Source of the DNA: Desulfobacteraceae bacterium | GTDB lineage: Bacteria; Desulfobacterota; DSM-4660; Desulfatiglandales; Desulfatiglandaceae | DNA length: 6,976 bases | Assembly (NCBI GenBank): GCA_030642205.1 | Contig: DAOWOF010000125.1 | Location: 1 to 6,976 of the forward strand | Direction: 5' to 3' | Shown here: positions 1 to 5,929 of the stretch, one piece after another | How the letters are laid out: every line of letters begins with the position of its first letter | Numbering within the stretch: position 1 is the stretch's first letter | Position numbers and translations under genes: made by a program | Notes under the pieces: model-generated | Databases searched by the model: none | Told to the model about the DNA's origin: nothing | Seen by the model: only the letters and a program-made list of their open reading frames with translations

Positions 1-141
1 GTTTGAAACTTTAAAGACAAATTGAATGTCTTATCTAAATTTACTTACTGTAATTTTCATGAGAAATGCTAAGAAGATCCAAATTGTTTTTTCGACATAG
101 ATTGATAATAGAGTGCATTTAAATAAATTAACCCTCACTGT

Positions 142-167
142 TGATGGATTTTTTTGCGAGTCCATCA
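142..167. repeat. Hairpin-forming intergenic repeat, copy 1
   Basis: A perfect 7-base inverted repeat (TGATGGA at 142-148, TCCATCA at 161-167) encloses a 12-base T-rich loop. Read on the minus strand it begins TGATGGACTCGCAAAAAAA, which matches the spacer copy at 1386-1404 in 17 of 19 positions. It looks like a small dispersed palindromic intergenic element rather than a terminator of a gene in this window, since no gene is seen upstream. It lies just before the dehydrogenase gene and could also act in its leader or promoter. Confidence 0.5.
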
Positions 168-183
168 TGGATTACCCTATAAA
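154..183 (+). promoter_or_regulatory. Possible sigma-70 promoter for the dehydrogenase gene
   Basis: TTGCGA (154-159) and TATAAA (178-183) are separated by 18 bases and would start transcription near base 190, about 30 bases before the ATG at 219. The -35 box matches consensus in only 4 of 6 positions, and the region is AT-rich enough for chance matches. If real, the -35 box overlaps the loop of the 142-167 hairpin. No other candidate in 1-218 is better. Confidence 0.25.
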
Positions 184-218
184 TAATCTTTATCAAATAA
201 TTTCAATGGAGAAATGTT

Positions 219-1382
219 ATGGATTTTGCTTTCAATGAAGACTTGGAGATGTTGCGCAAAATGGCGCGTGATTTTGCGAATGATAAAATAGCTCCGCATG
301 CTGATGCCTGGGATGAAGATCATTATTTTCCTTATGAAGAAGTTATAAAGCCAATGGCTGAACTTGGTTTTTTTGGCACCGTTATTCCTGAAGAATATGG
401 TGGGAATAATATGGGCTGGCTGGCTACAATGATCCTAACCGAGGAGATTTCACGGGCATCCAGCTCTATGAGGGTTCAGATAAATATGTTGGCTCTTGGC
501 TGCGCATTTACCATTTGCCGCTATGGCTCAGAAGAGCTTAAGAAAAAATATATCCCTAAACTGGTGAGCGCGGAATATATCGGAGGGTTTGCGATAACTG
601 AACCAAATGCCGGATCAGATGTTATGTCCATGAAATCAAATGCCGTTGATAAAGGAGACCACTGGTTATTGAATGGCTCCAAGACATGGATTTCAAATGC
701 TTCAGTGGCTGATGTCCTTATTTACTATGCCTATACTGACAAATCTGCAAGGGGAGGCGGCCTTTCAGCCTTTGTCATTGAGCCAAAGAACTTTAATGGG
801 ATTAGTACTACTAATCTGGATAAACTGGGTACCAGGAGTACTCCTACCGGCGAAATATACCTGGAGGACACAAAAATTCCTAAAGAAAATATATTAGGCA
901 AGCCGGGTGATGGAGCCAACATTGTATTTGGATCCCTGAATCAGTCGCGGCTTTCAGCCGCGGCAGGCGGCATTGGTCTGGCTCAGGCATGCCTGGATTC
1001 TGTGATTTCTTATTGTAATGAGAGAGAACAGTTTGGCAAACCTATTGGAACTTTTCAGATGAATCAGGATATGGTGGCTCAAATAGCCTCGGAAATCGAA
1101 GCGGCGCGGATGATGGTCTATAAGGCGGCCTGGCAAAAAGATAAAGGCCAATTGGGAAATACCCTGGATGTCGCTTATGCTAAATATCTGTCAGGGGAAG
1201 TTGCAGTCAAGGCCTCTCATGTGGCAATGAAGATCATGGGCGCTTATGGATATTCAACAGAATATCCTGTGGCGCGCTATTACCGTGATGCCCCTGCCTA
1301 TCAACTGGTGGAAGGTTCCTCCAATATCTGTAAATGGATTATTGCTCTGGATCAGCTGGGGATCAAAAAAGCTAATAGATAA
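219..1382 (+). CDS. Glutaryl-CoA dehydrogenase, non-decarboxylating type
   Basis: This 387-residue FAD-dependent acyl-CoA dehydrogenase probably oxidises glutaryl-CoA to glutaconyl-CoA in the cytoplasm, passing electrons to electron-transfer flavoprotein. It has the full family layout: helical N-domain (about 1-120), middle beta-domain starting with ITEPNAGSD (127-134), and C-terminal helical domain with NEREQFGKPIGTFQMNQ (267-283) and GAYGYSTEYPVARYYRDA (341-358). Glu365 in LVEGSSNIC fits the catalytic base. The residue before it is Val364. Decarboxylating enzymes have Tyr there, and the Tyr-to-Val exchange is the published mark of the non-decarboxylating enzyme of Desulfococcus multivorans, which this protein closely resembles from memory. 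Arg85 may bind the distal carboxylate. The start is supported by GGAG at 208-211, seven bases before the ATG. The next gene, gcdA, supports the substrate. A different acyl-CoA substrate is possible but less likely. Confidence 0.88.
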   Translation: MDFAFNEDLEMLRKMARDFANDKIAPHADAWDEDHYFPYEEVIKPMAELGFFGTVIPEEYGGNNMGWLATMILTEEISRASSSMRVQINMLALGCAFTICRYGSEELKKKYIPKLVSAEYIGGFAITEPNAGSDVMSMKSNAVDKGDHWLLNGSKTWISNASVADVLIYYAYTDKSARGGGLSAFVIEPKNFNGISTTNLDKLGTRSTPTGEIYLEDTKIPKENILGKPGDGANIVFGSLNQSRLSAAAGGIGLAQACLDSVISYCNEREQFGKPIGTFQMNQDMVAQIASEIEAARMMVYKAAWQKDKGQLGNTLDVAYAKYLSGEVAVKASHVAMKIMGAYGYSTEYPVARYYRDAPAYQLVEGSSNICKWIIALDQLGIKKANR

Positions 1383-1385
1383 TTT

Positions 1386-1405
1386 TGATGGCCTCGTAAA
1401 AAAAA
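1386..1405 (+). repeat. Intergenic repeat, copy 2
   Basis: TGATGGCCTCGTAAAAAAAA begins four bases after the dehydrogenase stop codon. It matches the minus-strand reading of 142-167 in 17 of the first 19 positions, so the two copies flank the dehydrogenase gene in inverted orientation. The second half of the palindrome has decayed: only TGAT/ATCA can pair. Confidence 0.4.
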
Positions 1406-1411
1406 TCATTA

Positions 1412-1428
1412 ACAGGCCGAGGGCCTGT
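1412..1428 (+). other. GC-rich hairpin between dehydrogenase and gcdA
   Basis: ACAGGCC (1412-1418) and GGCCTGT (1422-1428) are perfect reverse complements around a 3-base GAG loop, giving a tight 7-bp stem. No T-run follows, so it is not a typical intrinsic terminator. It stands 28 bases before the gcdA ATG at 1457. It could stabilise or process a dicistronic mRNA, or reduce read-through between the two genes. Confidence 0.45.
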
Positions 1429-1446
1429 CTGCGCGTCTATTTTCAT

Positions 1447-1450
1447 GGAG
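1447..1450 (+). promoter_or_regulatory. Ribosome binding site that decides the gcdA start
   Basis: GGAG lies six bases before the ATG at 1457 and overlaps the ATG at 1445, which itself has no purine-rich site upstream (TCTATTTTC). The same ATGGAGAA context precedes the dehydrogenase start at 219. This favours 1457 as the true start. Confidence 0.7.
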
Positions 1451-1456
1451 AAGAAG

Positions 1457-3190
1457 ATGAAAGCATATTTTGAAAAAATGAATGACCTTGGCAAGAAACT
1501 TACAGAAGTTCAAATAAATGCATCTAAAGAGAATGTGGCAGAGATTGAGAAAGTTGAAACAGAGGTACAATCGGCTATTGAAGCCGTAAAAAATGCTGGT
1601 ATTCCTGCTGAAAAAATCAGACAAAGAGGGCAAATGACAGTATGGGAACGGATTGATTACCTCATTGATCCCGGGACATGGAGTCCCTTGCATACTTTGT
1701 ATAATCCCAAATTAAATGAGGAGGGGACCACCGGAGTTATTGACGGTCTTGGCAAGATAAATGGCAAATGGGCAGTAATTATTGGATTTGACAATAAAGT
1801 TATGGCCGGGGCATGGATTGCGGGGCAGGCCGAAAATCAGCTCAGGGTTACTGATATGGCCAAGAGGCTCCATGTCCCGTTGGTTTGGATCGTAAATTGC
1901 AGTGGCGTAAAATTACCGGAACAACATGAGGTTTACGCGGATAGAAGAGGCAATGGCGCGACTTTTTTTAGACATGCTGAACTGGAAAAAGAGGGTGTTC
2001 CTATCCTGGCTGGCATTTATGGCACCAACCCTGCTGGCGGCGGCTATCAAGGCATAAGCCCTACAATCCTTTTGGCGCATAAAGATGCGAATATCGCTGT
2101 TGGGGGAGGAGGGATTGTGGGAGGCATGAGCCCCAAAGGTTTTTTTGATGAAGATGGAGCCGAGCAGCTTATTGAAGCAACCCGTCATTTTAAGGAGGCG
2201 CCTCCAGGAAGCATTGGTGTTCATCATGACGTAACAGGTTTTTTTAAAGAGGTCTATGAAACGGAAAAAGGCGTCCTGGATGCCATTAAAAAATATATGG
2301 ATATGTGTCCTGCGTATGGGCCTGACTTTTTCCGTGTAGCTGAGCCAAAGGAACCGAAATTCTCTTCTGAAGATCTTAATAAAATTTTGGCCTTTAATCA
2401 AAAGAGGAGCTATAATTTTGATGAAATCCTTGCGCGGATTTTTGATGGTAGTGAGCATATGGAGTTTAGGCCTGATTATGGGCCGGAAGTCTATACCGGA
2501 TTAGCCAAAATGGATGGTTTCCTGGTCGGGTTCATTGGCAACCGCCAAGGCTTTTTAGGCGCCGCTTATCCTGAATATGCCCCTTATCCTGGTATTGGCG
2601 GGAAATTATACCGTCAGGGATTGATCAAGATGAACGAATTCGTTATCCTTTGCGGCAGAGACCGCATACCCATTGTATGGTTTCAGGATACAACCGGAAT
2701 TGATGTGGGAGATATAGCGGAAAAGGCTGAACTCCTTGGCCTTGGTCAGTCTCTTATTTATTCTATTGAACAAACCGATGTCCCGCAAATCTGTATTATT
2801 TTAAGAAAAGGGACAGCAGCCGCGCATTATATTATGGGAGGGCCTACTGCCAATAATCATAATGCCTTTACCCTGGGGACTCCTGCCACGGAGATCTATG
2901 TCATGCATGGTGAAACTGCAGCAGCAGCATCTTTTTCAAGGAGGCTGGTCAAGGAAAAGGACGCCGGACGACCCCTGGCGCCTGTTATTGAAAAGATGAA
3001 TAACCTTGCAAAACAGTATCATGAAAATTCAAGACCCATTTATTGTGCCAACAGGGGCTTTGTAGATGAGATTGTTTCTCTTAAAGATATCAGGAAATAT
3101 ATTATGGCATTTGCCGGTTGTGTTTATCAGAATCCTGTTTCTTTTTGTCCGCATCATCAATTAATGCTCCCCAGAATTATTAAAGGCTAA
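1457..3190 (+). CDS. gcdA: Glutaconyl-CoA decarboxylase alpha subunit (carboxyltransferase)
   Basis: This 577-residue protein is the biotin-dependent carboxyltransferase subunit of glutaconyl-CoA decarboxylase. It moves the carboxyl group of glutaconyl-CoA to biotin, releasing crotonyl-CoA; the membrane subunit GcdB then decarboxylates carboxybiotin and exports Na+. The length is close to Acidaminococcus fermentans GcdA (587 residues by memory). Two crotonase-fold carboxyltransferase domains are visible. The N-half has GIYGTNPAGGGYQGISPT (from residue 186), the C-half GIGGKLYRQGLIKMNEF (from 379), DTTGIDVG (411-418) and KGTAAAHYIMGGP (451-463). The C-terminus (YQNPVSFCPHHQLMLPRII) also follows the family. 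From residue 1457 it reads MKAYFEKMNDLGKKL, which aligns with MPRYFQNMPQVGKPL of the Acidaminococcus protein; an ATG at 1445 would add four residues. It lies 74 bases after the dehydrogenase gene, a probable operon. GcdB, GcdC and GcdD are absent from the window. Confidence 0.92.
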   Translation: MKAYFEKMNDLGKKLTEVQINASKENVAEIEKVETEVQSAIEAVKNAGIPAEKIRQRGQMTVWERIDYLIDPGTWSPLHTLYNPKLNEEGTTGVIDGLGKINGKWAVIIGFDNKVMAGAWIAGQAENQLRVTDMAKRLHVPLVWIVNCSGVKLPEQHEVYADRRGNGATFFRHAELEKEGVPILAGIYGTNPAGGGYQGISPTILLAHKDANIAVGGGGIVGGMSPKGFFDEDGAEQLIEATRHFKEAPPGSIGVHHDVTGFFKEVYETEKGVLDAIKKYMDMCPAYGPDFFRVAEPKEPKFSSEDLNKILAFNQKRSYNFDEILARIFDGSEHMEFRPDYGPEVYTGLAKMDGFLVGFIGNRQGFLGAAYPEYAPYPGIGGKLYRQGLIKMNEFVILCGRDRIPIVWFQDTTGIDVGDIAEKAELLGLGQSLIYSIEQTDVPQICIILRKGTAAAHYIMGGPTANNHNAFTLGTPATEIYVMHGETAAAASFSRRLVKEKDAGRPLAPVIEKMNNLAKQYHENSRPIYCANRGFVDEIVSLKDIRKYIMAFAGCVYQNPVSFCPHHQLMLPRIIKG

Positions 3191-3238
3191 GCCTGCTAAT
3201 TTAATAAGGGGCTGTCACAAAAAGTATAAAAAAAAATA

Positions 3239-3265
3239 ATGACAATGTTTATCAGATGCTATAAT
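3239..3265 (+). promoter_or_regulatory. Sigma-70 promoter with extended -10, for the kinase operon
   Basis: TATAAT at 3260-3265 is a perfect -10 box and is preceded by TGC (3257-3259), giving the extended -10 form TGnTATAAT. ATGACA at 3239-3244 matches the -35 consensus in 5 of 6 positions. The 15-base spacer is short, which the extended -10 can offset. Transcription would begin near 3272. This is the best promoter match I found in the window. Confidence 0.55.
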
Positions 3266-3311
3266 TTAGGGGAATATATCATAAAAAAGTTTCTCTATTT
3301 AAGGAGGTGTA

Positions 3312-3386
3312 TTGCCTTATGGGTGGGGAAACACTTTAAATTTATTTCAGATGACGGGGGAGCCGCAATCCTTCCCCGTCGAATAA
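3312..3386 (+). CDS. Possible leader peptide, 24 codons
   Basis: AAGGAGG at 3301-3307 is the strongest Shine-Dalgarno match in the window, yet no long gene follows it. A TTG at 3312 (four bases downstream) opens 24 codons ending at TAA 3384-3386. The alternative is ATG 3319 (11 bases downstream), which gives only six codons (MGGETL) ending at 3339. The 24-codon frame runs through the first hairpin and ends inside the second. The peptide shows no run of a single amino acid of the kind used in classical attenuation. It may be a leader peptide, a relic or chance. Confidence 0.2.
   Translation: MPYGWGNTLNLFQMTGEPQSFPVE
3353..3380 (+). other. Leader hairpin 1 (GC-rich)
   Basis: GACGGGGGAG (3353-3362) pairs with CTTCCCCGTC (3371-3380): ten base pairs with one G-U, closing an 8-base loop. 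It abuts hairpin 2 with no spacer. No T-run follows. Confidence 0.55.
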
Positions 3387-3410
3387 AAAGGCTCACTGAC
3401 TTTTTATTCG
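3380..3410 (+). other. Leader hairpin 2 (AT-rich, 11-bp perfect stem)
   Basis: CGAATAAAAAG (3380-3390) and CTTTTTATTCG (3400-3410) are perfect reverse complements around a 9-base loop. It shares base 3380 with hairpin 1, so the stems could stack coaxially in RNA. The stem is AT-rich and lacks a downstream T-tract, so a simple terminator is unlikely. Confidence 0.55.
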
Positions 3411-3536
3411 GTTGTCAAATTTGACCCTGACGCCAAAATCTGGCAAAAGGGGAAGTCATGTAAGGGCTGCTATACCTTGCCTGGCTTTAAACTGATAAGA
3501 TACGAAAATCTTTTCCGGGAAGGGATAACTTGTTAA
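3387..3536 (+). pseudogene. Coding-looking 49-codon frame, possible gene remnant
   Basis: From 3387 to TAA 3534-3536 one frame is open for 49 codons and reads like protein (for example KFDPDAKIWQKGKSCKGCYT, then LPGFKLIRYENLFREG), with codon choice similar to the neighbouring genes and a CxxC pair (SCKGCY). It has no ATG or GTG, and its only TTG is late (after residue 30). The same frame is open upstream from 3303 except for one TAA at 3384. Its stop overlaps the TTG start of the kinase by seven bases, an arrangement typical of translational coupling. I do not recognise a family. It may be a small gene broken by a nonsense change, the 3' end of a frameshifted gene, or chance. Confidence 0.25.
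3414..3425. promoter_or_regulatory. 12-base perfect palindrome, possible operator
   Basis: GTCAAATTTGAC is a perfect 12-base dyad four bases after hairpin 2. Its size and symmetry fit a dimeric repressor or activator site, but it lies about 140 bases downstream of the predicted start point. No regulator gene in the window points to a specific protein. Confidence 0.25.
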
Positions 3537-5896
3537 AAAAAGACATTAAAAGTATGAATAATCTGGAGAAAGATTCTGATTCAATTCCATGTCGCCTTTA
3601 TGGAAAGATACCTCCGGAAAAAGAGGGCGCTATTACTGACAATGTGCTTTCTATATGTAAAACACTTTCCAGTGAACGTTATCAGGCCTTTATAGAGAAT
3701 ATTAATGTTGGAGTATATGAATTAGATATCCATGGAAATTTTTTATATTTTAACAACTCCTTGTGTAATATTTTCAGCTATCCAAGAGAGGAAATCCAAT
3801 TTCAACCTTTTTCAAAATTTATGACTGAAGAAGATTCCAGGATGGTTGGTGATGCCTTTAAATATATGTATGAAACCAATAAAAGCATATCTGACCTCAT
3901 TTGGAAGATCAAAGATAAACATGGAGACCTCAGGATTATTCAGTTATCGGCTAATTTGATTCATAATAAAATGGGAGATACGATTGGATATCGTGGGATT
4001 GCCATCGATATTACGGATCAATATAATGCTCAGATAGCACTTGTTAAATCAGAGAGAAGTTATCGTACCTTTCTGGATTTTATTCCTTATCCTATTATAG
4101 TCTTTACGACGGAAGGGTTGGTTTCCTATCTAAATCCTGCTTTTACAGAAGTCTTTGGTTGGAGCTTCGACGAAGTTTTTGAAAAAGAGATCCATTTTAT
4201 TCCAAAAGGTCTGAAACAGGAAAACAGGGAAATTACAAAACAATTTTTCCAGGAAAAAGTCATACTTCGTCATGAGACCCAACGATTAACAATTGACGGG
4301 CGGCTTCTGGATGTTGTTATGCAATCTATTGCCTATTTGGAAACTGACGGCACACCTCCCGGAGAACTTGTTATTTTAAGGGATATTACCAGGGAAAAAA
4401 GGATTGCGCGTAATAATGAGGCCATGATGAGGATTAGCATGGCCTTGCCTGAATACCTTGATCTGGAAGAACTGCTGGATTTTATCAGCGCTGAAATCAG
4501 ACGTCTGTTAAAGACCCTTGGGGCGCTGGTAATCATGCTTGATGAAGAAAAAGAGGAACTCTTTGTGCTGGGAGCATCCTATGTCGATCCAGTTATCCAG
4601 GAAAAAGTAAAACGATTTCGTTTTTCAACCAAAGATCTTCATGGGGGGCATGTAATTAACACTGGCGAGCCTCTTATTATCTCGGATACATCCAAAGATC
4701 CTGAATTCTACAGGGAGAGAGATAAAGCCCTGGGATATAAAACTGAAAACATACTGGAAGTGCCATTGAGAAGCAGCGACAGGACTATTGGCGTATTATG
4801 CGCTATTAATAAAACACAAAGAGGGTTTGATGAAACAGATATTGAACTATTAAATATGATTGCAGGGACAGTGGCCATCTCCATTGAGAATGCCCGATTT
4901 TCAGAGGAACTGAAAAAGGCATATAAAGAAGTCTCCAGCCTTAACCGAGCCAAAGACAAGGTTATAAATCATCTTTCCCATGAATTAAAAACTCCCCTTT
5001 CTGTGTTGAGCGCTTCATTGAATACCTTGAAAAAGAGATTGCGTTCACAACCAAAGGAGGTCTGGGGTCCTACCATGGCCAGGGCAGAACGCAACCTTGA
5101 GAGGGTTCTGGAGATTCAATACCAGGTGGAGGATATTATCAGGGGCAGACATAATGATGTTCATTATCTTGTTTCCTGGCTGCTGGATCAATGCGCTGAT
5201 GCCTTGACATCCCTGGTTGCTGAAGAAGTGGGGGAAGGGTCTGTAGTCAAACGTGTCAAGGATCGGATTGATGAAATTTTTGGTTATAAAGACAGCATTC
5301 CCAAGGAGATTTATCTGGATCAGATTGTTGCCGATAGAATGCGAATTCTTGAGCCATCTTATGCTCATCGTTATGTTAATATAATCAAGAGGCTGGATGA
5401 TTCCTGTTCCAAATGCATTCCTTTGGATCCATTGCAAAAAGTAATTGACGGTCTTATAAAAAATGCCATTGAAAATACACCGGATGAAGGTAAAATTGAA
5501 ATTATTGTACAAAAAAAAGGGCATGGAACCGAGGTAATTATCAAGGATTATGGTGTTGGAATAACAGAGGAGAACCAAAGACTCTTATTTGAAGGTTTTA
5601 TTTCTACTCAGGATACCCTGTCCTATTCTTCAAAAAGACCATACGATTTTAATGCGGGTGGAAAAGGAGCGGATCTTCTGCGTATTAAAATCTTCTCGGA
5701 CCGCTTTAATTTCAGAATTGGATTTAAATCCACCAGGTGTTCATTTATACCGAAATCGAGCGATGTATGTCCCGGAAAGATCTCGAATTGCAGCTTTTGC
5801 AAATGTAAAGAGGATTGCTACTCTTCGGGCGGCACCTCTTTTATTCTGTTTTTTCCGGCAGATAAAATTAGAGATGGTTGCAGCCCGCAGTTATGA
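3530..5896 (+). CDS. Soluble PAS-PAS-GAF sensor histidine kinase with Cys-rich C-terminal module
   Basis: This 788-residue cytosolic sensor kinase has no signal peptide or membrane segment. Domains in order: PAS (about 51-164, ending DITDQ), PAS (178-288, ending DITRE), GAF (about 300-455), coiled coil (456-477), HisKA with phosphoacceptor His484 in NHLSHELKTPLSVL, then an ATPase domain with N-box Asn645 (KNAIENTP), G1 box DYGVGI (673-678), F-box LLFEGF (685-690) and G2 box GGKGADLL (710-717). His484 and Asn645 are 161 residues apart, roughly 50 more than usual, filled by charged, helical-looking sequence. Cys737, 747, 754, 757, 759 and 763 form an insert before the last ATPase strand (SGGTSFILFFP), and CxxC (626, 629) opens the domain. 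TTG 3530 follows AAGGG at five bases and is the first start after an in-frame stop at 3488; ATG 3554 lacks a site. No response regulator is adjacent. The ligand is unknown; redox or metal sensing is inference. Confidence 0.88.
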   Translation: MLKKDIKSMNNLEKDSDSIPCRLYGKIPPEKEGAITDNVLSICKTLSSERYQAFIENINVGVYELDIHGNFLYFNNSLCNIFSYPREEIQFQPFSKFMTEEDSRMVGDAFKYMYETNKSISDLIWKIKDKHGDLRIIQLSANLIHNKMGDTIGYRGIAIDITDQYNAQIALVKSERSYRTFLDFIPYPIIVFTTEGLVSYLNPAFTEVFGWSFDEVFEKEIHFIPKGLKQENREITKQFFQEKVILRHETQRLTIDGRLLDVVMQSIAYLETDGTPPGELVILRDITREKRIARNNEAMMRISMALPEYLDLEELLDFISAEIRRLLKTLGALVIMLDEEKEELFVLGASYVDPVIQEKVKRFRFSTKDLHGGHVINTGEPLIISDTSKDPEFYRERDKALGYKTENILEVPLRSSDRTIGVLCAINKTQRGFDETDIELLNMIAGTVAISIENARFSEELKKAYKEVSSLNRAKDKVINHLSHELKTPLSVLSASLNTLKKRLRSQPKEVWGPTMARAERNLERVLEIQYQVEDIIRGRHNDVHYLVSWLLDQCADALTSLVAEEVGEGSVVKRVKDRIDEIFGYKDSIPKEIYLDQIVADRMRILEPSYAHRYVNIIKRLDDSCSKCIPLDPLQKVIDGLIKNAIENTPDEGKIEIIVQKKGHGTEVIIKDYGVGITEENQRLLFEGFISTQDTLSYSSKRPYDFNAGGKGADLLRIKIFSDRFNFRIGFKSTRCSFIPKSSDVCPGKISNCSFCKCKEDCYSSGGTSFILFFPADKIRDGCSPQL

Positions 5897-5916
5897 ACTT
5901 AATCTTCTGAATGGAT

Positions 5917-5923
5917 AGAGGAG
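5917..5923 (+). promoter_or_regulatory. Ribosome binding site of the zinc-ribbon gene
   Basis: AGAGGAG lies six bases before the ATG at 5930, in the 33-base gap after the kinase stop. The gap shows no terminator, so the gene is probably read from the kinase transcript. Confidence 0.65.
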
Positions 5924-5929
5924 AGTGCA

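Larger units (their letters stand above)
3191..3529. other. 339-base structured intergenic region before the kinase gene
   Basis: This gap holds, in order: an IS-end-like sequence (3208-3224), an A-rich tract (3226-3236), a promoter (3239-3265), an AAGGAGG site (3301-3307) with very short reading frames, two abutting hairpins (3353-3380 and 3380-3410), a 12-base palindrome (3414-3425), a small hairpin (AAGAT/ATCTT, 3497-3512) and an open frame running into the kinase start. From a start near 3272 the kinase mRNA would carry a leader of about 258 bases. I recognise no known riboswitch, tRNA or conserved small RNA. Confidence 0.6.

Noticed and set aside
84..111. Second promoter candidate upstream (TTGTTT with TAATAG)
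   Set aside because: Both boxes are weak in very AT-rich DNA, and no ribosome site or short leader ties them to the gene at 219.
1913..2458. 181-residue open frame on the minus strand
   Set aside because: It lies wholly inside gcdA, whose frame is full-length and family-conserved. The minus translation shows no recognisable domain and no ribosome site was evident.
3384..3386. Recoded in-frame stop (selenocysteine or pyrrolysine) in the frame before the kinase
   Set aside because: The codon is TAA. Selenocysteine uses TGA and pyrrolysine TAG, so the nearby hairpins cannot be read as a recoding signal on this basis.
3239..3424. 61-residue open frame starting at ATG 3239
   Set aside because: Its start coincides with the -35 box of the best promoter, so that promoter could not express it. 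It has only a poly-A stretch upstream and no ribosome site, and the translation is unlike known proteins.
3353..3425. Cyclic-di-GMP (GEMM) or other known riboswitch
   Set aside because: The abutting hairpins suggested one, but the conserved GEMM elements such as GGCAAACC and the GACGCAAAG core are absent, and no other class I know fits.
5045..5578. 177-residue open frame on the minus strand
   Set aside because: It is antisense to the HisKA-ATPase part of the kinase, where the plus-strand motifs are clear. Its sequence is rich in Asn, Ile and Phe, as expected for the complement of AT-rich coding DNA.
5589..5918. 109-residue plus-strand frame overlapping the kinase end
   Set aside because: It is an alternative frame of the kinase region that encodes the ATPase F-box, G2 box and Cys module; no ribosome site or domain supports it.
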